Shown here piece after piece: positions 8,687 through 17,859 of a DNA stretch of 64,000 nt (position 1 is its first letter; each line of letters begins with the position of its first letter). The notes under the pieces are model-generated. The model was not told the DNA's origin, searched no databases, and worked only from the letters and a program-made list of their open reading frames with translations. Origin of the DNA: CADEDV01 sp048498035 (GTDB lineage: Bacteria > Bacteroidota > Bacteroidia > Chitinophagales > Chitinophagaceae). The stretch lies in contig JBEHYT010000006.1 in assembly GCA_048498035.1 (NCBI GenBank), positions 140,143 through 204,142 of the forward strand. Direction: 5' to 3'. The position numbers and the translations under genes are program-made.

Positions 8687-9436
8687 ATGAAAAAACTTCT
8701 TTTGCCAGCCCTGGCACTCATGGCCATTGCCTTGCTTGCCTGCATTTCCTGCAAAAAAGACGGAAGCGATAATAGTTCTGCCGATGTACCCGAAGTCTAT
8801 AAAAAGATTTATGGCGCCACGGATATGTATGTGGATGGTAACTATATCGTGATCAAAAGCACCAGCCTGCCCGATCATAAAAGTCCCTACTTCCAGGGAA
8901 CTGCGTGGGCTTCTGCAAAATATGAAGCTTACAATGGCAGCAATTCTTCATTTGCCATCAATCCCAATCGCATTGCGCAGGTAAATCTAACCTTCCGCAT
9001 TCCACTCAACCCGTCAGTTGTAACCACGCATGCTGCAACACCCGGCGGCCCCATCGGCATATCCCTGAATGGTGTTCCTTTTTTTAACCAATACGCCGCT
9101 ATGGGAGCGCCGCTTACCAATGAGGTGAACTCGTTTGATCAGTACAACGGTCACCCCCAACAGCAGGGACAATATCATTACCACGTAGAACCAACCTATT
9201 TAACCAGCACAAAAGGAAGCAATGCATTGCTGGGCTTTTTACTGGACGGTTTTCCCGTGTATGGGCCGGTAGAGAACGGTGTTACCATGACCAACGCCAT
9301 GCTTGACGCCTATCACGGACACACCGGCGCAACAGCCGATTATCCCAACGGAATCTATCACTATCATATTACTTCAACAGATCCTTATATCAATGGCAGC
9401 GGATTTTATGGCACAGCCGGGACTGTTACGCAATAA
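8687..9436 (+). CDS. YHYH domain lipoprotein
   Basis: A 249-aa secreted protein with a lipoprotein-type leader (LLACISCKK). It carries the YHYH domain: GISLNGVPFFNQ, the first QYHYHVEP at about 162-169, GFLLDGFPVYGP, and the second IYHYHITSTDPYINGSGFYG near 222-241. The clustered histidines suggest a metal-binding surface, although no function is established for the family as far as I know. It lies in the run between the Spy-like gene (23 bp gap) and the YwqK-like gene (overlap), upstream of a copper-chaperone-type SCO gene. Confidence 0.85.
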   Translation: MKKLLLPALALMAIALLACISCKKDGSDNSSADVPEVYKKIYGATDMYVDGNYIVIKSTSLPDHKSPYFQGTAWASAKYEAYNGSNSSFAINPNRIAQVNLTFRIPLNPSVVTTHAATPGGPIGISLNGVPFFNQYAAMGAPLTNEVNSFDQYNGHPQQQGQYHYHVEPTYLTSTKGSNALLGFLLDGFPVYGPVENGVTMTNAMLDAYHGHTGATADYPNGIYHYHITSTDPYINGSGFYGTAGTVTQ

Positions 9437-10001
9437 ATTAACGACGGTTTTTTTTGGAACAGTAGCTTTTCTTTTCTCCTGTGGGCACAAGTTGGATCTT
9501 GTGCCTGCAGTTTTTTTTGACACCGCCCAGGTTGCATTTATAGAAAAAAGTGGAATTGCTTACGTAAATGGAAAACCATACAACGGCTGGGAGATCAGCC
9601 TTTTTGAAAATGGCGACACAGCGCTTGCCATTCCATTTTTAAATGGCAAAAAAGAAGGCATTGCCCGGGAATGGTATGCTAATGGCCAATTAAAAAACAC
9701 TGGAGCCTTCAAAAATGGCAACCGCGAGGGCGAACACAGGGGCTGGTATGCCAGCGGAAATCCCGCTTTCATCCGCCATTATAACCGTGATATCTATGAA
9801 GGAGAAGTGAAAGAATGGTTTGCATCAGGGAGTTTGTTCAAAAACTTTCACTATAAAAACGGCCAGGAAGCAGGAATGCAACAGCAATATTTCGCAAACG
9901 GACTACTGCAATTCAACTACCAGGCCCTGAACGGCCGTAATTATGGGCTAACCGGCGTAAAAAACTGTGTAAACGTAGCAGATAGTGTCAACCTTCGTTA
10001 A
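9408..10001 (+). CDS. YwqK/MORN-repeat variant lipoprotein
   Basis: About 197 aa with MORN-like strands characteristic of the so-called YwqK antitoxin family: GYA-type repeats such as GIAREWYANGQLKNTGAF, GEHRGWYASGNPAF, GEVKEWFASGSLFKNF and GMQQQYFANGLLQF at roughly 22-residue spacing. A leader with lipobox VAFLFSC places it in the envelope. The open frame extends back to 9303 inside the YHYH gene, but that part has no signal character. ATG at 9408 was chosen; it overlaps the YHYH gene by 29 bp. No toxin partner is adjacent, so an antitoxin role is unsupported. Confidence 0.75.
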   Translation: MAQPGLLRNKLTTVFFGTVAFLFSCGHKLDLVPAVFFDTAQVAFIEKSGIAYVNGKPYNGWEISLFENGDTALAIPFLNGKKEGIAREWYANGQLKNTGAFKNGNREGEHRGWYASGNPAFIRHYNRDIYEGEVKEWFASGSLFKNFHYKNGQEAGMQQQYFANGLLQFNYQALNGRNYGLTGVKNCVNVADSVNLR

Positions 10002-10632
10002 ATATAGCCTGGTATTAGGCCTTGTTGTAATGATGGCAGGCTGTTCCAGCCGCCAGCAGTACCTTCCCTATTATAATACACCTGATTTTACTCCCATCTG
10101 GCCCGCCAACCGATCAGCTATTGATCAACAGGTGACACATCGCCTGGGCGATTTTGCGTTGGTTGACCAGGACGGAACAAAAATTACCCGTCAAACGCTC
10201 GCCGGGAAAATACATGTTGCCGATTTTATTTTCACCACATGCTCCGGAATTTGTCCGGTTATGACCAACCGCTTTAAAAAACTGCAGGATACGCTTGCCG
10301 GAGACCCCAATGTGATCCTGTTATCCTACAGCGTTACCCCCTGGATCGACTCAGTGCCGCGGTTGAAAGAGTTTGCCGAGAAATTTGGCGCCAATTCAAA
10401 ATACTGGCACCTGCTGACCGGTCCGAAGGCGATGATCTATGACCGTGCGCGCAAAGATTATTTTGCAGAAGAAAACCTGGGATTTCAAAAAGACTCCACT
10501 GAATTTCTACACACGGAGCATTTTATACTGGTTGATAAGGAACAACGTATCCGCGGAATTTATAACGGCACGCTGCAACTGGAGCTGGAGCGACTGATCA
10601 CTGACATTAAATTGCTGGAAACAGAAGAATAA
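9985..10632 (+). CDS. SCO1/SenC family copper chaperone-like lipoprotein
   Basis: A 215-aa thioredoxin-fold protein. The leader has a lipobox (VMMAGC, Cys20). The copper motif TTCSGICPV gives Cys86 and Cys90, and a histidine in FLHTEHF (His176 or His179) supplies the third ligand, as in Sco proteins that deliver copper to cytochrome oxidase or act as thiol reductases. The start is GTG at 9985, overlapping the YwqK-like gene by 17 bp, implying translational coupling. It is the last gene of the sigma-led run. A second SCO gene lies at 22744-23364. Confidence 0.9.
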   Translation: MSTFVKYSLVLGLVVMMAGCSSRQQYLPYYNTPDFTPIWPANRSAIDQQVTHRLGDFALVDQDGTKITRQTLAGKIHVADFIFTTCSGICPVMTNRFKKLQDTLAGDPNVILLSYSVTPWIDSVPRLKEFAEKFGANSKYWHLLTGPKAMIYDRARKDYFAEENLGFQKDSTEFLHTEHFILVDKEQRIRGIYNGTLQLELERLITDIKLLETEE

Positions 10633-10635
10633 TGG

Positions 10636-11124
10636 TTAGCGAAGTTCTTCAAACATTCCTGTCTGCTTGTTCTTCCGCACATTATCCCAATTAAAATAAC
10701 GGCCATTCATTGCTACGTAAATGCCTGGCGTCAGGGTTTGAGCAAAAGCAATCGCGCTTCCCAGGTTAAACAATCCATCAGAGCTACCAAATTTGATCGG
10801 GATCATGGCCCCGGTCAGGATTACAGTTTTACCAGCCACTTTTTCAGCAAGCAACTTTGCAGTTAAAGCCATAGTATCAGTACCGTGGGTGATCACAATC
10901 TGGTTTTCGTCACACTGGTTACATTGATAGGCAATCAATTCCCGGTCTTCATCCGTCATTTCCAGGCTGTCTACCATCATTAGCGTGCGGATCTCCACCT
11001 TCACCTTACTCCGACCCATCTCCAACAGGTCATGCATGTGCGTGTCTTTAAAAAACAGCTGACCTGTTATCTCGTTGTACTCTTTGTCAAACGTACCGCC
11101 CGTGATAAAAATGCGGATAGCCAT
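10636..11124 (-). CDS. Single-domain asparaginase-like protein
   Basis: Only 162 aa, against about 330 for type I/II L-asparaginases. It corresponds to the N-terminal domain alone. The catalytic set is present: Thr11 in ITGGTFDK, Thr82 and Asp83 in THGTDTM, and Lys99 in GKTVILTGAMIP. The C-terminal domain that completes the dimer interface is absent, and no downstream frame continues it, so this is a natural short form rather than a frameshift. It is convergent with the SCO gene (3 bp apart). Expected substrate is asparagine or a related amide, but activity is uncertain. Confidence 0.82.
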   Translation of the reverse strand: MAIRIFITGGTFDKEYNEITGQLFFKDTHMHDLLEMGRSKVKVEIRTLMMVDSLEMTDEDRELIAYQCNQCDENQIVITHGTDTMALTAKLLAEKVAGKTVILTGAMIPIKFGSSDGLFNLGSAIAFAQTLTPGIYVAMNGRYFNWDNVRKNKQTGMFEELR

Positions 11125-11302
11125 GAACCTTTTTTTGGAACGTGAAAGTAAAGAATATGCGAATCAAAGGAAAGAACGCCTGTTTGGAAGAAAGTAGAAA
11201 TAGAAAACAATCAAAAAAAATGAAAGAATGATGCAGGATTTCAATATTCTTTCTATATTAGCAGGCCTTTAAACAAAAAAGGCCCTTCCGTAGAAACGGA
11301 CT

Positions 11303-11415
11303 GACCTCTAACGATTGCTTGCCATATGAAAATTCTTAAAAGTAGCGAGTTCTAAAGCGCTGCTTCGACCTCTGACCGATTGCTTATCTTCCTCAACGAT
11401 TGCTCGCCGTATGAA
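11303..11415 (+). repeat. Three imperfect direct repeats in a 429-bp gene-free gap
   Basis: Repeats of the pattern GACCTCTAACGATTGCTTGC lie at 11303-11330, 11367-11388 and 11391-11415; the first and third continue into CATATGAA/CGTATGAA. The rest of the gap 11125-11553 is AT-rich with no convincing ORF. Function unknown. Confidence 0.55.
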
Positions 11416-11522
11416 GCTTTGCGCCTTTTGTAAATCAAAGGTAGGACGCGATCGTTGCGCCTTCAAGCCAAAATGGAAAGGTTTTGATGATGTCTAAAGG
11501 GTTATCTTTTTATTAAAACCCT

Positions 11523-11551
11523 TGCTGGTAGCGCATTTCAGGGTAAATTTG
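11523..11551 (+). promoter_or_regulatory. Promoter with -33 TTG and -7 TAAATTTG
   Basis: TTG at 11523 and TAAATTTG at 11544-11551 (exact TAnnTTTG) are spaced by 18 bp as in Bacteroidota primary promoters. The box ends only 2 nt before the first ATG at 11554, so transcription should begin at or just past the annotated start, giving a leaderless mRNA or a start a few codons downstream. Confidence 0.5.
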
Positions 11552-11553
11552 CA

Positions 11554-13104
11554 ATGATGTCCAACCGTTCTGCTGATACACTTTTTCAACTGGTCCAATC
11601 CCTAGAAAAGTCCGAAAAACGGCACTTTAAGCTCTATATCAAGCGGAGTTCTGCCCGCGAAGACCTTAAAATTGTACAACTGTTTGATGCCCTTGCTACT
11701 ATGAAGGAGTATGATGAAAAGGTACTCCTCAAAAAGCTCCCGGGCGTTCAGAAACCCCAACTTGCCAATCTCAAAACCCATCTTTACCGCCAGCTATTGG
11801 CCAGCCTGCGACTCCTAAAAGTTACGGATAGTCTTGATCTTCAATTAAATGAGCAGTTTGATTATGCTCATATCCTGTATAAAAAAGGTCTTTTTCAGCA
11901 AAGCATCCGCATCCTCGACCGGGTGAAGGAAGTGGCGAAAGCCCACCAGAAGTTCAATTTCCTGACCCAGGTCATAGCCCTTGAAAAGCGGATAGAAGGG
12001 CTCCACATCACCCAAAGTATGCAGGATCGGGTGCAGGAACTGGCCGTGGAGGCTAATACCGTTAGCCGGCATATCGACGAAGTGTCCCGCCTGAGCAATC
12101 TCTCACTGCTGATGTTTAGCTGGTTTACCCGCAACGGTCACGCGCGGAATGAGAAAGACGAAGCCGGCGTACGAAAATTTATGCAGGAACACCTGCCCGC
12201 CAACGCCCACCAGGCTACCGGTTTCTATGAAAAAATGTACCTCTACCAGAGTTATTGTTGGTACGCATTTATCCGGCAGGATTTTCTTCAATACTACCGC
12301 TACGCCCAGAAATGGATTGATCTCTTTGATGCCAATCCCTTAATGATCCGCGTGGAAACCAGCCATTATATTAAAGGCCTGCACTACCTGCTCAATGCGC
12401 ACTTTGATCTGCGCAACTACCGCGAATTTGACAGCACACTTAAGAAATTTGAAGACTTTGCTGCTACCAGTCGCGTGCAGGAACACGATAATTTTCGCAT
12501 CCAGACATTTGTATACATCAGCACCGCGCGTATCAACCAGCATTTTATGATGGGCACCTTCCGCGACGGATTGAAGATTGTTCCGGAAATTGAAGAAAAA
12601 CTGGATGAATATGGTTTATTCCTGGATCCACACCGCATCATGGTGCTCAATTACAAAATAGCAACACTCTATTTTGGAAGCGAAGATTATAGTACCTGCA
12701 TCGATTATCTCCAGAAAATCATGAATGAACCCGGTGAACTGCGCACAGATCTTCAATGCTACGCCCGCCTGCTTCACCTGCTGGCACACTATGAACTGGA
12801 TAATATGGAACTGATGGAATACCTGAGCCGTTCCGTATATCGCTTTATGGCCAGGATGGAGAACCTGACTGTAATTGAACAGGAAATTTTTAAATTCCTG
12901 CGAAAATCACTCAGCGTTACCAAGCGGGAAATACGCGCCGAACTGGAAAAGTTTCTGCAAAAAGTAAAACACCTCGAAAAAAACCGTTTTGAAACGCGCG
13001 CCTTCGCGTATCTCGACATTATCTCATGGCTCGAAAGCAAGGTGAACCGGAAAAGTATGAGCCAGGTGATTCATGAAAAATATTTAGCCAGCAAACGCAG
13101 GTAG
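11554..13104 (+). CDS. Conserved helical-repeat protein of unknown function
   Basis: A 516-aa cytoplasmic protein without signal peptide or membrane segment. It is predicted almost entirely helical, with alternating aromatic and Leu-rich amphipathic segments resembling TPR-like arrays (QFDYAHILYKKGLFQQSIRI near residue 95; YFGSEDYSTCIDYLQKIMNE near 370). The N-terminus, LFQLVQSLEKSEKRHFKLYI, looks like a separate conserved cap. I recognise the pattern as one seen in Bacteroidota hypothetical proteins but know no function. A second ATG at 11557 is possible given the promoter position. It is a single-gene unit. Confidence 0.8.
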   Translation: MMSNRSADTLFQLVQSLEKSEKRHFKLYIKRSSAREDLKIVQLFDALATMKEYDEKVLLKKLPGVQKPQLANLKTHLYRQLLASLRLLKVTDSLDLQLNEQFDYAHILYKKGLFQQSIRILDRVKEVAKAHQKFNFLTQVIALEKRIEGLHITQSMQDRVQELAVEANTVSRHIDEVSRLSNLSLLMFSWFTRNGHARNEKDEAGVRKFMQEHLPANAHQATGFYEKMYLYQSYCWYAFIRQDFLQYYRYAQKWIDLFDANPLMIRVETSHYIKGLHYLLNAHFDLRNYREFDSTLKKFEDFAATSRVQEHDNFRIQTFVYISTARINQHFMMGTFRDGLKIVPEIEEKLDEYGLFLDPHRIMVLNYKIATLYFGSEDYSTCIDYLQKIMNEPGELRTDLQCYARLLHLLAHYELDNMELMEYLSRSVYRFMARMENLTVIEQEIFKFLRKSLSVTKREIRAELEKFLQKVKHLEKNRFETRAFAYLDIISWLESKVNRKSMSQVIHEKYLASKRR

Positions 13105-13124
13105 GGAGATGTGTTGATTAATTC

Positions 13125-13430
13125 AGCAATGCGGTAATTCGTTGATTCGATAATGGAGAGAAATGATTATCGCCAGGTACCCGAAGGTATTTGATAATTT
13201 CATGGCTCTTTGGGTCGGTGATGATCAGAAATATATAAGATGTTGTTGGCTTTGCGTTACAAAAAGGAATTATTCATGAATGTAGTATCGCCAGGAACCT
13301 CACAGGACGCAAGAGAAGGTGAAAATTAAAAGTGTAAAAAAACAATGCGAGATTCACAGGGTTTTCATTTTCACATTAACGACTTTCTTCCATTATCGAA
13401 TCAGCGAATCACAGAATTATCGAATTAATT
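13125..13430. repeat. Gene-free element bounded by inverted GATTCGATAATGG repeats
   Basis: The left edge (13135-13155) reads GGTAATTCGTTGATTCGATA and continues to ATGG; the right edge (13390-13430) carries its inverse, CCATTATCGAATCAGCGAAT and onward. About 240 bp of AT-rich non-coding sequence lies between. Related GATTCGATAATT strings occur at 54137-54240 and 54775-54813. Possibly a small non-autonomous repeat; no transposase is present. It accounts for the 13105-13472 gap. Confidence 0.5.
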
Positions 13431-13472
13431 TTCACATTTCCACATCTTCTTCCCTTACCGTAATTTCGCTGT

Positions 13473-15836
13473 ATGCGTGAATATTTAAGTGGGTTGAATG
13501 ACCAGCAGAAGAAGGCCGTTTTGCATACCGAGGGTCCCCTGATGATTGTGGCCGGCGCCGGCAGCGGAAAAACAAAAGTACTTACTACCCGGATTGCCCA
13601 CCTGATGGCCAACGGGGTTGATTCATTCCGGATTCTTGCGCTCACCTTTACCAATAAGGCTGCCAAGGAAATGAAAGAACGGATTGAACATATCCTTGGC
13701 AACAGCGAAGCCCGAAACCTCTATATCGGCACCTTCCACAGCGTATTTGCACGCATCCTTCGTAAAGAAGCAGATCGCCTGGGCTACCCGAACAGCTTCA
13801 CCATCTATGATACCGATGATGCCAAAAGCGTGTTGAAATCGGTGATCAATGAACTCAACCTGGACGATAAGCACTACAAACCAAATGTGATCTTTAACCG
13901 GATATCCTCTGCCAAAAATGCACTGGTGGGCCCGGATGAATATCGCAATGATTATCACCTTCAGCAGGAAGATATGCGTGCCAACCGGCCCGCTACCGGC
14001 GACATCTATGCCGCTTACGCGAAACGCTGTTTCCGAAATGGCGCTATGGATTTTGATGATCTCCTGTACCAGATGTACCGTCTGCTAAAAGAACATCCGG
14101 AAGCACTGATGCGCTACCAGACCAAATTCCAGTATATCCTGATCGACGAGTACCAGGATACCAACCCCGCACAGTACGAGATCATGAAACTGCTGGGAGC
14201 GCAGCATGAAAATGTTTGCGTGGTGGGAGATGATGCCCAAAGTATCTATAGCTTCCGCGGCGCTACCATCCAGAATATCCTGCAGTTTCAAAAAGATTAT
14301 GATGAAGTAGCCGTTATTAAACTGGAACAGAACTATCGCAGCACCCAAAGTATCCTGAATGCGGCCAATGAAGTGATCAAAATAAATAAAGGCCAGATCC
14401 CCAAAGCGCTCTGGACGGAAAACACCACCGGCGATAAACTGAAGCTGGTGCGTACCAATACAGATAACGACGAAGGGAAATTTGTAGCAGACTCCATCCA
14501 GGAGCAAAAACTGCGCAACCACTATAACAATAAGGATTTCGCCATCCTTTATCGTACCAATGCACAAAGCCGCGCCTTTGAAGAAAGCCTGCGGCGAATG
14601 GCCATCTCCTACGTGATTTATGGAGGCATCAGCTTCTACCAGCGGAAGGAAATCAAAGACTTTATCGCCTACCTGCGGCTTACCGTCAACCCCAAAGATG
14701 ATGAAGCGCTGAAACGGGTGATCAATTACCCGGCACGTGGAATCGGCAAAACAACGATGGATAAAGTAATCCTGATTGCCAACGAACAGGATATTTCACT
14801 CTGGGATGTGCTGAATCGTGCATCGGAATTTGGATTCAGGTCGGGAACCCTGGAAGCCATCGAGGGGTTTACGCTGATGATCCGCAGCTTTCAAAGCATG
14901 CAGGGAAAACATAATGCCTACGAAATTGCTTTTCATGCCGGCAAACAAACCAATATCGTAAAAGAACTTTTCAACGATAAATCCGCCGAAGGCGTAGCGC
15001 GGTATGAAAATATCCAGGAACTGCTCAACTCCATAAAAGAATGGATTGAAACACCGCTGAATGAAGAAGATGGCGAAGTGGGAGATAAAGGTTTGGCAGC
15101 CTACCTGCAACAAATTACCCTGCTTACAGATGCGGATGATAAAGACCCGAATGCGGATGTAGTTAAGCTCATGACCGTTCACGCAGCCAAAGGCCTTGAG
15201 TTTGAATGTGTATTTGTAGCCGGCATGGAAGAAATGCTTTTTCCCAGCGGCATGAGCATCAACACCCGCGAAGAACTGGAAGAAGAAAGAAGGCTTTTCT
15301 ATGTGGCCATCACCCGCGCCAAATCAAGGCTCTGGCTCACCTACGCCGGCAGCAGGTATCGCTTTGGATCACTGGTGCAGAATGAGCCCAGCCGCTTTAT
15401 TGAAGAACTGCCGGAAGAATTGCTCGATCGCAGCTTCGCAGGCGGCGGTCCCCGTAATCAAAGCGGTGGAGGCTGGGGCAATGCATCCGCCTTCAACAGG
15501 ATGAAAGGATTTACAGACAACGAATCCGGCAAAGCCAATCGCCAGGGCAGCACTTATTATAAAGAAGGAAATAGTGGCCGTAAAGAAGCACCCCCGTACC
15601 TGGCGCCAAAAACACCCTATAATAAAGTGGTGGAGCATAAACCAGCCGCAGATTTTGCGCCCAGCGATACTACCAATTTAAAGGAAGGTCAAAAGGTGGA
15701 ACATGCGAAATTCGGCTTTGGCGTGGTACTGAAAATGGAAGGCGCTGCACATAACCCCATCGCTACCGTAAAGTTTGAAAATAATGGCGAAAAGAAGATC
15801 ATGCTCAATTATGCGCGACTTCGCATCATTGAATAA
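13473..15836 (+). CDS. pcrA: UvrD/PcrA-type ATP-dependent DNA helicase
   Basis: A 787-aa superfamily 1A helicase acting 3' to 5' in excision repair and in removal of recombinase or stalled complexes. Walker A is AGAGSGKT at residues 27-34; motif II is LIDEYQDTNPAQYE near 225; motif III DDAQSIYSFRGA; motif IV QNYRST; motif V VKLMTVHAAKGLEFE; motif VI EEERRLFYVAITRAKSRLWL. The last ~60 residues form the Tudor-like C-terminal domain (VEHAKFGFGVVLKMEG) that binds RNA polymerase in PcrA. Length and domain order are normal. It overlaps nothing and converges with the LytTR gene. Confidence 0.93.
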   Translation: MREYLSGLNDQQKKAVLHTEGPLMIVAGAGSGKTKVLTTRIAHLMANGVDSFRILALTFTNKAAKEMKERIEHILGNSEARNLYIGTFHSVFARILRKEADRLGYPNSFTIYDTDDAKSVLKSVINELNLDDKHYKPNVIFNRISSAKNALVGPDEYRNDYHLQQEDMRANRPATGDIYAAYAKRCFRNGAMDFDDLLYQMYRLLKEHPEALMRYQTKFQYILIDEYQDTNPAQYEIMKLLGAQHENVCVVGDDAQSIYSFRGATIQNILQFQKDYDEVAVIKLEQNYRSTQSILNAANEVIKINKGQIPKALWTENTTGDKLKLVRTNTDNDEGKFVADSIQEQKLRNHYNNKDFAILYRTNAQSRAFEESLRRMAISYVIYGGISFYQRKEIKDFIAYLRLTVNPKDDEALKRVINYPARGIGKTTMDKVILIANEQDISLWDVLNRASEFGFRSGTLEAIEGFTLMIRSFQSMQGKHNAYEIAFHAGKQTNIVKELFNDKSAEGVARYENIQELLNSIKEWIETPLNEEDGEVGDKGLAAYLQQITLLTDADDKDPNADVVKLMTVHAAKGLEFECVFVAGMEEMLFPSGMSINTREELEEERRLFYVAITRAKSRLWLTYAGSRYRFGSLVQNEPSRFIEELPEELLDRSFAGGGPRNQSGGGWGNASAFNRMKGFTDNESGKANRQGSTYYKEGNSGRKEAPPYLAPKTPYNKVVEHKPAADFAPSDTTNLKEGQKVEHAKFGFGVVLKMEGAAHNPIATVKFENNGEKKIMLNYARLRIIE

Positions 15837-15840
15837 TTGA

Positions 15841-16560
15841 TCAGCCCAGTACCTTTAATACGCCATTGCGATACAACTTCCCAATCGGGATTTCCGTTTT
15901 GCCAATCTCGATCAGCTCGGAGGTAAATGTCTTGACGTGCGTCAATGCAACGATATAGGACCGGTGTACCCGTACAAAAAGCTGCTCAGGAAGCATCGCC
16001 TCCACGGAACTGATCGACTGCTTGGTAATGATTGTGCCCTGGTGCGTATGGATCTTTACATAATCTTTCATGCTTTCGATATACTCAATCTCATTCAACA
16101 TCACTTTTACCATCTTCCGGTCGGCGCGGAAATACACAAATGAGCCGGATTTTTTTTCAGGCTCAACCGGTACATTTTCAACCTGCCGTGGCACGCCCTG
16201 CGGAAATGCCTTGTTTACTGCCCGTAAAAATCGATCAAAGGGAATCGGTTTCATCAGGTAGTCTACCGCATCCAGCTCAAACCCCTCCAGCGCATATTCC
16301 TGGAACGCCGTAGTAAAGATCACCTTCGGTGGATGTTTAAGCGCCTTTAAGAAGTCGGTACCATTTAACTGCGGCATCCGGATATCGAGAAAGATAAGAT
16401 CAGGACTATTTTGCTGAAGCAATGAAAAAGCCTGCACTGCATTGGCGCATTCGCCTACCACCGTCATGGACGGCACCTGCTGGATATATCGCACAATAAT
16501 CTCCCGCGCCAGCGGCTCATCATCCACCACCATGCATTTTATTACAGCCGCCTCATGCAT
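15841..16560 (-). CDS. LytTR family response regulator
   Basis: A 239-aa two-component regulator. The receiver domain (residues 6-120) shows the acidic pocket VDDEPLA, the phosphoacceptor in LIFLDIRMPQ, and the conserved TTAFQEYALEGFE helix with Lys in YLMKPIPF. The LytTR DNA-binding domain (140-239) carries VYFRADRKMVKV, IEYIESMKDYVKIHT and the FVRVHRSYIV signature. Its start overlaps the end of the histidine kinase gene by 8 bp, so the two form one unit. Targets are unknown. Confidence 0.92.
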   Translation of the reverse strand: MHEAAVIKCMVVDDEPLAREIIVRYIQQVPSMTVVGECANAVQAFSLLQQNSPDLIFLDIRMPQLNGTDFLKALKHPPKVIFTTAFQEYALEGFELDAVDYLMKPIPFDRFLRAVNKAFPQGVPRQVENVPVEPEKKSGSFVYFRADRKMVKVMLNEIEYIESMKDYVKIHTHQGTIITKQSISSVEAMLPEQLFVRVHRSYIVALTHVKTFTSELIEIGKTEIPIGKLYRNGVLKVLG

Positions 16561-17704
16561 ACGTTGTTTTTTTTGGTAAAGAAACCGTTGCCAGTTCTTT
16601 TTTTAACTCCAGCTGAACCCGGACATTCACAATAAACACTTCTTCATCATCCGTAATGGTAAGCTCATGCCTCCAGGGGTACAATAATTCCAGCCTTCGT
16701 TTCACATTATTGATCCCGATGCCGTGATAAGGATTTGTACCATTTGTAGCGGGCGCTTTTCCATTCATCAGCTTCATCACCAGCTGCTGCTCCTGCACCC
16801 GAATCTCCAGGTTGATCCACGGATGCTCCAGCACATTGCTGGTGCCGTGCTTAAAACAGTTTTCAATAAAGGGGAGTAAAAGAAGCGGTGCAATTTGCAG
16901 GTTGCTTGTATTATCCGGGAACGAAGTGTGCACTTCCAGTTTATTACCATACCGGATTTTTTCCAATTCAATATAATCCTGCAACATCGTCAGCTCCTTC
17001 TGCAAGGCTACCGTTGGCTGGTTACACTCATACAACATAAAGCGTAACAGGTCAGACAGCCCCGATATCATCCTTGCCGCCTCTGGCGCTGTTTTTTGCG
17101 TGTAGGAATAGATATTATTTAATGTATTGAATAAAAAATGCGGGTGGATCTGTGCCTTCAGTAATTGAAGTTGTGATTCTACATTTTCCTTTTGTAACTG
17201 TAAATTTCGCTGCTCCTTTACATACCAGTGCTTCATCAGCTTGATGGCGGCAGCAATTCCTCCAATCGTAATGCCGCCACGTAAACCGGCCAGCAGCGAA
17301 AGGAAAACACGTGTTGATACCGTATCTCCCGGCGATTCCCGGGGAATGTCAAACAACGCCATCCGCAACGGCGGCAACACAACCAGTCCGATAAAGGTTG
17401 ATATAATAGCCGTAACCAGGAATAAAATGGTCGTCCATCCAATTGCCCGCCAATAGCGTTGCTTCAGGATAAAACGCGGAATTACAAAATACATCAGCGC
17501 ATATCCAAGAAAGATATGGTTGATCATGAACACCAGCGACTCAGTAATGGAAACTGGCAGCCGCTGCAGGTAAGAGCGAATGCCATGCACCTGCAAAAAT
17601 GAATACAGGAATCCCTGTGAAAGCCACCAGAATACCCAAAAGGCAACATGGCGTCGTATGCGATAACGTCGCTCATCAGAAAATATAAAGGGATACTGCT
17701 GCAT
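16553..17704 (-). CDS. LytS-type sensor histidine kinase
   Basis: A 383-aa membrane kinase. Four hydrophobic helices precede residue ~165. The His_kinase domain follows with QIHPHFLFNTLNNIYSYTQK, whose His is the expected phosphorylation site, and an ATPase lobe with LLLLPFIENCFKHGT (N box) and GIGINNVKRRLELLY (G box). ATG at 17704 was chosen over one at 17770, because MQQYPFIFSDERR is typical of this family's beginning. Co-transcribed with the LytTR regulator. No periplasmic sensing domain is apparent, so the signal is probably membrane-borne. Confidence 0.9.
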   Translation of the reverse strand: MQQYPFIFSDERRYRIRRHVAFWVFWWLSQGFLYSFLQVHGIRSYLQRLPVSITESLVFMINHIFLGYALMYFVIPRFILKQRYWRAIGWTTILFLVTAIISTFIGLVVLPPLRMALFDIPRESPGDTVSTRVFLSLLAGLRGGITIGGIAAAIKLMKHWYVKEQRNLQLQKENVESQLQLLKAQIHPHFLFNTLNNIYSYTQKTAPEAARMISGLSDLLRFMLYECNQPTVALQKELTMLQDYIELEKIRYGNKLEVHTSFPDNTSNLQIAPLLLLPFIENCFKHGTSNVLEHPWINLEIRVQEQQLVMKLMNGKAPATNGTNPYHGIGINNVKRRLELLYPWRHELTITDDEEVFIVNVRVQLELKKELATVSLPKKTTYA

Positions 17705-17859
17705 GTGAACCGAGATAAAATTACCACGGCCCGGGGCATCAACTCGCTTGTGGTTAAAAATTATCGTCATACGGTGGATTTTGGGCGACGAACGGCATTA
17801 CCATATACCCCAAAAGCCCCACAAGAGCAGGGCCAAGGGGTGAAAACTAATCCTTATGC

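Noticed and set aside
9408..10001. Toxin-antitoxin reading of the YwqK-like gene
   Set aside because: No toxin partner next to it; it is a lipoprotein inside a co-oriented run, so only the repeat fold is claimed.
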